A DNA stretch of 8,609 nt from JBCBKL01 sp963922565 (GTDB lineage: Bacteria; Pseudomonadota; Alphaproteobacteria; Rhodobacterales; Rhodobacteraceae), in NCBI GenBank assembly GCA_963922565.1, contig CAWUIQ010000111.1:1-8609 (forward strand), written 5' to 3'. The notes under the pieces were generated by a model, which was not told the origin of the DNA, did no database searches, and worked only from the letters and a program-made list of their open reading frames with translations. Numbering within the stretch: position 1 is the stretch's first letter; every line of letters begins with the position of its first letter. Of the stretch, positions 1 through 6,696 are shown piece by piece. Both the position numbers and the translations under genes were made by a program.

Positions 1-1259
1 CAACGGCGGCCGAGCTCAAGTGGTTCGCGACCGGCCTGGCGGATCAAAGCATCAGCGATGCGCAAGCGGGGGCATTCGCAATGGGTGTATGTCGTGGCGA
101 TCTGGGCCAGGCAGGTCGTGTGGCGCTGACCGAGGCGATGCGGGATTCCGGCCAAACGCTGAGCTGGGACGTCGACGGCCCGGTGCTCGACAAGCATTCG
201 ACCGGTGGCGTGGGAGATTGCGTCAGCCTGGTCCTTGCCCCCGCTCTTGCCGGATGCGGAGCGTTTGTGCCCATGATTTCCGGCAGGGGTTTGGGCCACA
301 CGGGCGGAACCCTTGACAAGCTCGAGGCAATCCCAGGCGTTTCGACCGGGCTGGACATCAAGCAAATGCAGATGGTGCTCGACAAGGCAGGCTGTGCAAT
401 CGTCGGGGCGACCGCCGATATCGCACCCGCCGACAAACGGCTCTATGCAATCCGGGACGTGACCGCGACGGTCGAAAGCCTCGACCTGATCACCGCATCC
501 ATCCTTTCGAAAAAGCTGGCCGCCGGGTTGGACGGTTTGGTGCTGGACGTAAAGGTCGGCTCGGGCGCGTTCATGAAAACTGCGGAAGAGGCACGAGCGC
601 TGGCAACTGCCCTTGTGACCACCGCGAACGCCGCAGGCTGCAAATCGAGCGCGCTGATCACCGACATGAACCAACCGCTCGCTTCGTCCCTTGGCAACGC
701 GCTGGAAGTGGCTGAGGTAATGCGCGTTTTGACCGGCGGATCCGATCATCCGTTGATCGAAATCTCGGCGGCTCTTGGGGGCGAGTTGCTTGCGAATGCG
801 GGTTTGGCCAAGGACGCCGAAACTGGCGGTGCGCGGCTTCAAAAGGCAATAAATGACGGCAGCGCGGCCGAGATCTTTGGCCGGATGATCGCCGCCATGG
901 GGGGGCCGGTTGAGTTCGTCGACAACTGGACCCGCTTCTTGCCCGAAGCGACCGTAATCCGTGAAGTGCTTGCGACCGAAAGCGGTGTGGTGGTCGAGAT
1001 CGACGGCGAGGCGCTTGGGCTTGCGGTCGTCGGGCTGGGCGGAGGCCGCGTGGTCGAAACCGATGTCATTGACCCTAGCGTGGGTTTGTCGGACGTCGTC
1101 CGTTTGGGCGCAAGGGTCGCCAAGGGCCAGCCACTCGCGCGTATACACGCGACACGACCCGCCGACGCGGATAAGGCTGAAACGATCATCAAGAACGCGA
1201 TCTCTTTGGGTGACGCCGTCAAAGACGAGACCCCCCTGATCCACGAAAGGATTGCCTGA
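1..1259 (+). CDS. deoA: Thymidine phosphorylase, 5'-truncated by the window edge
   Basis: Phosphorolysis of thymidine or deoxyuridine to the free base and 2-deoxyribose-1-phosphate, in cytosolic pyrimidine salvage. The frame is open from base 3 without a start codon, so the first ATG in view (81) is internal: the 26 codons before it (ELKWFATGLADQSISDAQAG and on) match the conserved N-terminal helical domain of the family. About 418 residues are visible; E. coli DeoA has 440, so roughly 15-20 are probably missing. Visible motifs are the phosphate-binding KHSTGGVGD (about bp 192-218), the family signature GRGLGHTGGTLDKLE (about bp 285-330), and the thymine-binding stretch with R, S and K in RDVTATVESLDLITASILSKK spread over about bp 450-515. 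The C-terminal pyrimidine-phosphorylase domain fills the last quarter. Its stop codon overlaps the deoB start by one base, so the two are probably translationally coupled. A general pyrimidine-nucleoside phosphorylase is the only real alternative. Confidence 0.95.
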   Translation, partial: TAAELKWFATGLADQSISDAQAGAFAMGVCRGDLGQAGRVALTEAMRDSGQTLSWDVDGPVLDKHSTGGVGDCVSLVLAPALAGCGAFVPMISGRGLGHTGGTLDKLEAIPGVSTGLDIKQMQMVLDKAGCAIVGATADIAPADKRLYAIRDVTATVESLDLITASILSKKLAAGLDGLVLDVKVGSGAFMKTAEEARALATALVTTANAAGCKSSALITDMNQPLASSLGNALEVAEVMRVLTGGSDHPLIEISAALGGELLANAGLAKDAETGGARLQKAINDGSAAEIFGRMIAAMGGPVEFVDNWTRFLPEATVIREVLATESGVVVEIDGEALGLAVVGLGGGRVVETDVIDPSVGLSDVVRLGARVAKGQPLARIHATRPADADKAETIIKNAISLGDAVKDETPLIHERIA

Positions 1260-2464
1260 TGGCCCGCGCCTTTCTTGTAGTCATGGACTCGGTCGGCATT
1301 GGCGGGGCGCCGGATGCGGACCAGTATTTCAATGGCGAAACGCCGGATACCGGCGCAAACACGGCAGGGCATATCGCGCAGGCCTGTGCCGAGGGGAGAG
1401 CGGAGGAAGGCCGGACCGGGCAATTGAGGGTGCCCAATCTTGCGCGCCTTGGTCTTGGCCCGGCGATACACCTCGCAAGCGGGTTGGAGGCGCCGGGGCT
1501 GGCTGTTGAGACCGATGGCCTTTGGGGTGTCGCGACCGAGGTTTCGAAGGGCAAGGACACGCCATCGGGCCACTGGGAACTGGCAGGGCTGCCGGTGCCT
1601 TGGGACTGGCATTATTTCCCCAACACCGAGCCGTCCTTCCCGAAAGATCTGACCGATCTCGTTTGCGAGGCTGCCGGTTGCGATGACATCCTTGGCAATT
1701 GCCATGCGAGCGGGACCGCAATCATCGCCGCCTTGGGTGACGAGCATGTGCGGACGGGATGGCCCATCTGCTATACCAGCGCGGATTCCGTCTTTCAGAT
1801 CGCTGCCCACGAAGAGGCGTTTGGTCTCGACCGTCTGCTGACGCTCTGCGCGACGCTCGCGCCTCACCTGCACGAGATGCGCGTCGGACGCGTTATCGCA
1901 CGTCCCTTTATTGGCGAAAGCGGCGCGTATACCCGCACGACAAATCGCAAGGATTTCGCCATCGCTCCGCCCGAGCCGGTCTTGATGAACTGGGTTCAAG
2001 ATGCTGGCAGAGCGGTGCATGCGGTAGGCAAGATCGGCGATATCTTTTCGATGTCGGGCATCGACGATGTGGTCAAAGGGTCGGACGCTAGGCTCTTCGA
2101 TCATCTCGACCGCCTTGTATCAGAAGCCGAAGATGGCAGCCTGACCTTCGCGAATTTTGTCGAATTCGACAGCCTTTACGGTCACCGGCGGGATTTGTCG
2201 GGATATGCGCGTCACCTGGAGTGGTTCGACACCCGGCTGGGTCACCTGCTGCCCCAACTGCGCGAGGGCGATATGTTGGTTCTTACCGCTGACCACGGGA
2301 ACGATCCGACATGGATCGGCACCGATCACACCCGCGAACGCGTTCCGGTCTTGATCGCGGGTGAGGGTCGTGGCGAGCTTGGACAGATCGGTTTTGTCGA
2401 CGTGGCGCGACTTGTTGCCGAGCATTTGGGCGTCGCGGTGCCCGCCCGACCGAACAGCCATTGA
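1259..2464 (+). CDS. deoB: Phosphopentomutase
   Basis: Interconverts (deoxy)ribose-1-phosphate and (deoxy)ribose-5-phosphate, linking DeoA to sugar catabolism in the cytosol. The protein has 401 residues, close to E. coli DeoB (407), and belongs to the alkaline-phosphatase superfamily. The two-metal site can be read directly by comparison with the Bacillus cereus enzyme: D10 in VVMDSVGIGG, D304 and H309 in FDSLYGHRR, D345 and H346 in TADHGND, and H357 in GTDHTRE; the spacing matches the B. cereus ligands. The phosphorylated threonine is T101 in KDTPSGHWE. The cap domain lies between about residues 105 and 230 and includes TSADSVFQIAAHEE and GRVIARPFIGE. The ATG overlaps the deoA stop (TGATG); AAAGGA at 1246-1251, inside deoA, sits 7 bp upstream and supports this start. 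Nothing is missing or unusual. Confidence 0.97.
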   Translation: MARAFLVVMDSVGIGGAPDADQYFNGETPDTGANTAGHIAQACAEGRAEEGRTGQLRVPNLARLGLGPAIHLASGLEAPGLAVETDGLWGVATEVSKGKDTPSGHWELAGLPVPWDWHYFPNTEPSFPKDLTDLVCEAAGCDDILGNCHASGTAIIAALGDEHVRTGWPICYTSADSVFQIAAHEEAFGLDRLLTLCATLAPHLHEMRVGRVIARPFIGESGAYTRTTNRKDFAIAPPEPVLMNWVQDAGRAVHAVGKIGDIFSMSGIDDVVKGSDARLFDHLDRLVSEAEDGSLTFANFVEFDSLYGHRRDLSGYARHLEWFDTRLGHLLPQLREGDMLVLTADHGNDPTWIGTDHTRERVPVLIAGEGRGELGQIGFVDVARLVAEHLGVAVPARPNSH

Positions 2465-2499
2465 GGCCGCACCGCTCCGGGTGCAAAAAGGATCGAACG

Positions 2500-2505
2500 A
2501 AGGAG
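2500..2505 (+). promoter_or_regulatory. Ribosome binding site of upp
   Basis: AAGGAG, near-perfect Shine-Dalgarno, 7 bp before the upp ATG. It fixes the start and gives upp an independent strong initiation site despite the 48-bp gap after deoB. Confidence 0.75.
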
Positions 2506-2512
2506 CCACCAA

Positions 2513-3145
2513 ATGTCCGACCATCTCACCATCGTCGATCACCCACTGGTGCAGCACAAACTCACCATTATGCGGGACAAGGAAACGCCGACCGCAGTCT
2601 TTCGGCAGCTCTTGCGGGAGATCAGCCAGCTTCTGGCCTACGAGGTAACGCGCAACCTGCCGATGACGACCAAGCGGATCGAAACACCGATGGCCCCGAT
2701 GAACGCACCAACGCTGGCCGGTAAGAAAATGGCGCTTGTGTCGATCCTGCGGGCCGGGAACGGGCTGCTGGACGGGATCCTTGAATTGATCCCCTCCGCC
2801 CGCGTCGGTTTTGTCGGTCTCTACCGGGACGAAGAAACGCTGCAACCGGTGCAATACTATTTCAAGGTGCCTGAGAGCCTCGAAGACAGACTGGTCATCA
2901 CCGTCGACCCGATGCTGGCCACCGGAAACTCGTCCGCAGCCGCCGTCGATCTGCTCAAGGAAGCGGGGGCGACGAACATCCGTTTCCTCTGCCTGCTCGC
3001 TGCCCCGGAAGGCGTGGCCCGAATGAAAGAAGCCCACCCTGATGTGCCCATTGTCACGGCAGCGGTCGACGAACAACTGAACGAAGTCGGCTATATCGTG
3101 CCCGGACTGGGTGATGCGGGTGACAGGATGTTCGGAACCAAGTAG
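2513..3145 (+). CDS. upp: Uracil phosphoribosyltransferase
   Basis: Joins uracil to PRPP to form UMP and pyrophosphate, so the uracil released by DeoA is reused. The 210 residues match the usual length of bacterial UPRTases (about 208). The PRPP-binding motif is at residues 130-142 (TVDPMLATGNSSA). The uracil-binding C-terminal loop is at 194-205 (YIVPGLGDAGDR), and the N-terminal MSDHLTIVDHPLVQHKLTIM is typical of the family. SILRAGNGLLDG (77-88) is the conserved loop carrying the PRPP-contacting arginine. It is the last gene of the plus-strand deo group. No convincing terminator follows within the 59 bp before the next gene, so read-through into the next gene is possible. Confidence 0.97.
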   Translation: MSDHLTIVDHPLVQHKLTIMRDKETPTAVFRQLLREISQLLAYEVTRNLPMTTKRIETPMAPMNAPTLAGKKMALVSILRAGNGLLDGILELIPSARVGFVGLYRDEETLQPVQYYFKVPESLEDRLVITVDPMLATGNSSAAAVDLLKEAGATNIRFLCLLAAPEGVARMKEAHPDVPIVTAAVDEQLNEVGYIVPGLGDAGDRMFGTK

Positions 3146-3204
3146 CGGCGGCTAGACTCGGATCAGACCTTGGGGCATCTTGCACAAAACGCCCGAGGTT
3201 CGCC

Positions 3205-3852
3205 ATGCGCTTGAAAAAACTGACAATTGCTGCCGTGGCATTCGTCGCGACCTTGGCATCGGCATCCTGGGCCAGGCCACCGGCCGAACTGCCGCCCGCT
3301 TCGTTCACCGGCATTCAATATGTGGACAGCCGTGGATGCGTTTACATTCGCGCCGGTTCGGGCAGCCGGACACTGTGGGTGCCGCGCGTAAACCGGCAGC
3401 GAGTACATATCTGCGGTCAGCAACCAACAGCAACTGCCACGCGTTCACAGCGGGTGATCCGGCCGGCGCCACAACCGGTCCAAGCCCCCGCAATCGATAA
3501 GCGTACGGCAGACATCCGTGGTTCGACCCGTGTCCTGCCCCGCCATGTCTGGGAAATAAGACAGGCATCAAAAAGCATCTCGATCCCGAAAGGATACCAA
3601 CCCGTCTGGGAAGATGATCGTCTGAACCCAAGACGGGCCGAACAGTCGCTGAACGGCATCGCCCGCACCCGCCTGATCTGGACCCGGACAGTCCCCCGCC
3701 GCTTGATCGATCAATCGACGGGCCGCGATGTCACGGCGACGATACCACTGGTCTATCCCTATACCGACGTGGCAGTCCAAAGCGATGAATTGGGCACCGT
3801 CACAATCGTGCGTGCCGACGGCAAGGTCTACAAGCAGATCAGCCGCAAATAG
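3205..3852 (+). CDS. Secreted/periplasmic protein of unknown function, related to Rhodobacteraceae SPOR-type cell-envelope proteins
   Basis: The 215-residue protein starts with a clear Sec signal peptide: MRLKK, a hydrophobic core to about residue 20, and probable signal peptidase I cleavage after A23 (SASWA|RPP). The mature part has an N-terminal block at about 28-75 (PPASFTGIQYVDSRGCVYIR, then LWVPRVNR) with two cysteines, C45 and C70, that could form a disulfide. A Pro/Ala/Gln-rich linker (about 73-97) follows, then a block with GYQPVWEDDRLNPRRAEQ (130-147) and WTRTVPRRLID (159-169), and a predicted beta-rich tail. From memory, the N-terminal block and the DDRLNP/TVPRRL block recur in Rhodobacteraceae proteins annotated as SPOR-domain proteins; no SPOR domain is visible here. 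GAGG at 3195-3198 lies 6 bp before the ATG. It meets the M48-like gene tail to tail, 3 bp apart. The function is unknown; a role at the cell envelope is inference. Confidence 0.8.
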   Translation: MRLKKLTIAAVAFVATLASASWARPPAELPPASFTGIQYVDSRGCVYIRAGSGSRTLWVPRVNRQRVHICGQQPTATATRSQRVIRPAPQPVQAPAIDKRTADIRGSTRVLPRHVWEIRQASKSISIPKGYQPVWEDDRLNPRRAEQSLNGIARTRLIWTRTVPRRLIDQSTGRDVTATIPLVYPYTDVAVQSDELGTVTIVRADGKVYKQISRK

Positions 3853-3855
3853 GGC

Positions 3856-4866
3856 TCAACCGCCGCAGATGGCCTGCAGATGCAGCCATTGGGCATCTCT
3901 CAGCACCGGCTCTGGTGGTTGGCCTTTCATTGGGTCCGCTTCGATCAGCGCAAGGGTGCTTTCACCAGACACATCGACGGCATAGGCATAAGGCGTGGTC
4001 CGAAGGCGCGCCTCGGCAAAGGCGTTCAGCGTCTGCGCCGACGCGATTGGACCACGCTGGGCCGAAAGCGCGGTCTCGGCGAACTGATCAAGGGTTTCGT
4101 CAGGCACGCGGCCTGTCGTGAGCAGAGTGGCCGAGGCCCGAATACCGCCGATCTCAAGGATCTCGCGCAGAACATCGGTGCTTTGACCCCGCGTTTGTTC
4201 CACCAATGCAAATCCGGCCACAACGTCCGGTTCTTCGTAATCTTCGATCAGCGTCCGGTTCACAACAATGATACCGCCAGGAAGAGCGACGCTGGCAGGC
4301 ACTCCACCGCGCAACACAACCAGCCGCTCGATGCCCAACCTTTTGGCCAGCAGATCAAGCGCGCGCCTGCCCTGCGGCGTCGAGCAGGGCGCGCCGGATA
4401 CACGTTCGAAGCGGCGCAGCAGAGCCTCGCCGATCTCGGCCCGTTTGACGTCTGGAACGACGCGGACGGCATGGGTCAGCAGGGCATTGGGCAACCAGAC
4501 GAAAAGAAGGGCAACGACCGCCAGCGCTGACACAACCGCACCAAGCCACCGCAGGCGGCCGGGTGAAGGACGCGCCCGCGACACAGCCCGGCGCAGCCGG
4601 TCGATGGCCGCGATCATGTCGTGTTCAGTCCCCGGCAGTTCCAGTGTTTCGGAGGCGTCGCCAACCGGATGATAAACAGCGGGAACATCCTGGCCGATCC
4701 GCTCGATCGCAGCCAAAGACCAATGCGTCAGCGCCTTTTCGTTCATGTCGGTGATGACAAGGGTCGCCTCGCCCAATGACACGATGACCTCGCGACGTTG
4801 CACATCGTCGGAAGGGCGCCAGAGGCCCGTCGCCTCTAGCCGGTCATAGTTGCTGAGTGCGGTCAT
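3856..4866 (-). CDS. Membrane-anchored M48-like protein lacking the HExxH zinc motif
   Basis: 336 residues in three parts. Residues 1-100 form a soluble, probably cytosolic domain (YDRLEATGLWRPS, REVIVSLGEATLVITD, THWSLAAIERI). One transmembrane helix spans about 107-129 after an Arg-rich stretch (SRARPSPGRLR), which predicts N-in and C-out, placing the rest in the periplasm. Residues 135-336 resemble an M48 peptidase core: a helical segment with CSTPQGRRALDLLAKRL (161-177), the strand and loop VALPGGIIVVNRTLIED (193-209), then the helix EPDVVAGFALVEQTRGQ (212-228), and a C-terminal VLRDAQWLHLQAICGG. In active M48 enzymes the latter helix carries HExxH; here the aligned residues are V222-E-Q-T-R226, so both zinc histidines are gone. 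It is therefore probably not a protease. It is the last gene of the clpS-hemF unit, 63 bp after hemF, with only a weak ribosome binding site. The M48 relationship is from pattern recognition and needs a profile search. Confidence 0.75.
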   Translation of the reverse strand: MTALSNYDRLEATGLWRPSDDVQRREVIVSLGEATLVITDMNEKALTHWSLAAIERIGQDVPAVYHPVGDASETLELPGTEHDMIAAIDRLRRAVSRARPSPGRLRWLGAVVSALAVVALLFVWLPNALLTHAVRVVPDVKRAEIGEALLRRFERVSGAPCSTPQGRRALDLLAKRLGIERLVVLRGGVPASVALPGGIIVVNRTLIEDYEEPDVVAGFALVEQTRGQSTDVLREILEIGGIRASATLLTTGRVPDETLDQFAETALSAQRGPIASAQTLNAFAEARLRTTPYAYAVDVSGESTLALIEADPMKGQPPEPVLRDAQWLHLQAICGG

Positions 4867-4929
4867 CTAAACTGCTCGGACCTGCCATTTGCCGCAAGAT
4901 ACCACGCGATACAGGGTGCGAAAAGGCGG

Positions 4930-5823
4930 TCAGACCCACTTGGCCAGCGGTGGCAGGCTCATCAACACGGCGTTGGCATCGTGCCCGGTTTCAAGCCCGA
5001 ACTTCGTGCCGCGGTCATAGACGAGGTTGTATTCGGCATAGAGCCCGCGATGGACCAGCTGCGCATCCTTGTCCGCATCCGTCCAGGGCATAGCCCGGCG
5101 CTTTTCGACCAGCGGCAGGTAGGCCGGCAGGAAGGCCCGCCCGATGTCCTGCGTCAGGGCAAAGTCCGCCTCCCAATCACCAGTGCAATGATCGTCCATG
5201 AAGATACCGCCGACACCGCGCGCCCTGCCTCGATGTGGCACAAAGAAGTATTCGTCAGCCCACTCTTTCAGCCGCGGATAGAGGTCGGCGCCGTGGGGGT
5301 CGAGATGCTGTTTTTGGGTCGCGTGAAAGTGGGCGGTATCCTCGCTATATTCGAGGCAAGGGTTCAGATCGGAACCGCCGCCGAACCACCACGCATGCGG
5401 GGTCCAGAACATCCGGGTATTCATGTGTACGGCGGGCACGTGCGGGTTCTGCATATGCGCAACCAGCGAGATACCAGAGGCCCAGAACCGCGGGTCATCT
5501 TTCATCCCCGGAATGCCCTTGCGGGCGGCCATGGCGGCCTGCGCCCGTTCACCAAGTGTGCCGTAGACGGTCGAGATATTGACGCCAACTTTTTCGAACA
5601 CGCGGCCCCCGCGCATGACGCTCATCAACCCGCCACCCGCGTCCGAGCCATCGTCGGATTTCCGCTGCGTCTCTGACACATCGAACTGACCAGCATCCCG
5701 TTCCGCCATGGGTCCGGTCGTGTGGTCGCCCTCAATCTTTTCGAAAGCGGCAACGATCTGGTCGCGTAACTCGCGGAACCACGCAGAGGCCCGGGCCTTT
5801 TGGGCGTCAAACTGTTCGGTCAT
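4930..5823 (-). CDS. hemF: Oxygen-dependent coproporphyrinogen III oxidase
   Basis: Oxidatively decarboxylates coproporphyrinogen III to protoporphyrinogen IX using O2, in cytosolic heme (and, where present, bacteriochlorophyll) synthesis. The 297 residues match E. coli HemF (299). Family blocks are all present: the signature region at 113-139 (FWASGISLVAHMQNPHVP and on), WWFGGGSDLNP (145-155), RGRARGVGGIFMDDH (198-212) and YAEYNLVYDRGTKFGLETGH (262-281). The four conserved histidines that correspond to E. coli H96, H106, H145 and H175 are H123, H133, H167 and H197. The loop between H133 and H167 is five residues shorter than in E. coli. The ATG is preceded by GAGGA at 10 bp. It lies 71 bp downstream of the SDR gene; I see no good promoter in that gap, so it is probably transcribed with clpS and the genes between. 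Confidence 0.97.
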   Translation of the reverse strand: MTEQFDAQKARASAWFRELRDQIVAAFEKIEGDHTTGPMAERDAGQFDVSETQRKSDDGSDAGGGLMSVMRGGRVFEKVGVNISTVYGTLGERAQAAMAARKGIPGMKDDPRFWASGISLVAHMQNPHVPAVHMNTRMFWTPHAWWFGGGSDLNPCLEYSEDTAHFHATQKQHLDPHGADLYPRLKEWADEYFFVPHRGRARGVGGIFMDDHCTGDWEADFALTQDIGRAFLPAYLPLVEKRRAMPWTDADKDAQLVHRGLYAEYNLVYDRGTKFGLETGHDANAVLMSLPPLAKWV

Positions 5824-5831
5824 GCCTTATC

Positions 5832-5852
5832 GGTCCTCGTTTTTTGCGGACC
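5832..5852 (-). promoter_or_regulatory. Small hairpin overlapping the hemF ribosome binding site
   Basis: In the mRNA the arms are GGTCC (5852-5848) and GGACC (5836-5832), 5 bp with an 11-nt A-rich loop. The second arm includes the GGA of the hemF Shine-Dalgarno sequence GAGGA (5838-5834), so folding would partly hide it. The stem is short and may be chance. Confidence 0.3.
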
Positions 5853-5894
5853 TTAGACCACTGCCGATGCGGACGGAATTCATTTGTTGGGGGA

Positions 5895-6695
5895 TCAATG
5901 CGCCGGGGCCGAGATCGGATCGAGCAACGAACGGCCGCCATCGACCCGCAGCACTTCACCGGTGACAAAGCCCGACCCTTCGGAGGCGAGGAACTGGACC
6001 GCATCCACCAATTCAGACGGGCTTGCGATGCGGTTCAGGGGGGTGTGGGTTTCGATCTCTTCGCGCCAATCGGGCTGGTCCTTCAGCGCATCCTTGAGCG
6101 ACGCCGACATGACGGACCCAAAGGCGACCGCGTTCACCCTGATGCGATTGGGCGCAAGTGCAAGCGCCAGGCCACGGGTCATCTGTTCCAGCGCAGCGCT
6201 CGATATCGAATAGCCCAGCAACTCTGGCCGGGTCTGGTGCGCGGTGATCGATGACAGGTTGATGATGGCTCCGGCCGACCCTTCGCTTTCGGAATCCCAT
6301 TGCTTGACCATGCGTCGCGCAACGTATTGGGACAGCCGCAGGGCCGCCATCAGGTTCTGCTCGATCAGGGTTTCGACCGAGTTGTCCTCGGGATCGAGCG
6401 GATCGGTGGGAATGACCTGTCGGGCCGCATTCACCAGAATGTCGACCTGATCGAAAGCGTCGATTGTGGCGGACACCAGATTGGCGATGGTCAGCCGCTG
6501 GCGCAAATCACCCGCATAGTATCGCAGGTTCCCCTCTTCCTCCGATCCGCCGATTTCGTCCACAAGACGCTGTTCATCCATATCCGCGCACATCACGTTG
6601 GCACCGCGATCCGCGAAATGGCGCGCGATGGCCAGACCGATGCCGTTGGCGGCACCGGTCACAATCGCCGTTTTGCCGTTGATCGAAAATGCCAT
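5895..6695 (-). CDS. SDR-family (short-chain dehydrogenase/reductase-fold) protein with Ser in place of the active-site Lys
   Basis: 266 residues with a classical SDR layout. The glycine motif TGAANGIG is at residues 13-20, and acidic D38 at the end of strand 2 (VMCADMD) suggests NAD(H) rather than NADP(H). The NNAG motif is changed to VNAAR (88-92), N114 is kept, and INLSSITA carries the catalytic serine (S149). The YxxxK motif reads Y162-S-I-S-S166, so the catalytic lysine is replaced by Ser (codon AGC). The C-terminal FVTGEVLRVDGG (243-254) is typical of FabG-like SDRs. The start at 6695 is chosen because AGGAG (6705-6701) lies 5 bp upstream and MAFSINGKTAIVTG begins as SDRs do; the longer open frame to 6836 only runs back through the methyltransferase gene. 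It begins 1 bp after the methyltransferase stop (TGAGATG), so translation is probably coupled. The substrate is unknown, and a normal oxidoreductase activity is doubtful. Confidence 0.88.
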   Translation of the reverse strand: MAFSINGKTAIVTGAANGIGLAIARHFADRGANVMCADMDEQRLVDEIGGSEEEGNLRYYAGDLRQRLTIANLVSATIDAFDQVDILVNAARQVIPTDPLDPEDNSVETLIEQNLMAALRLSQYVARRMVKQWDSESEGSAGAIINLSSITAHQTRPELLGYSISSAALEQMTRGLALALAPNRIRVNAVAFGSVMSASLKDALKDQPDWREEIETHTPLNRIASPSELVDAVQFLASEGSGFVTGEVLRVDGGRSLLDPISAPAH

Positions 6696-6696
6696 C

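Noticed and set aside
839..2104. Very long open frame (421 codons) on the minus strand opposite deoA and deoB, with another (2120-3076) opposite deoB and upp.
   Set aside because: Both lie fully opposite well-supported genes, have no recognisable domains and arise from GC-rich codon bias. No ribosome binding site or family match supports them.
3146..3204. Possible terminator after upp (GGGGC ... GCCC).
   Set aside because: A 4-5 bp stem with a 14-nt loop and no U-run is too weak to call.
4981..5676. 231-codon plus-strand open frame opposite hemF.
   Set aside because: A shadow of hemF, whose family motifs are complete; the antisense translation shows no family features.
5885..5899. FNR-like sequence TTGTTGGGGGATCAA near the end of the SDR gene, upstream of hemF.
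   Set aside because: The half-sites are one base too far apart for TTGAT-N4-ATCAA and one half is imperfect; it overlaps the SDR stop codon.
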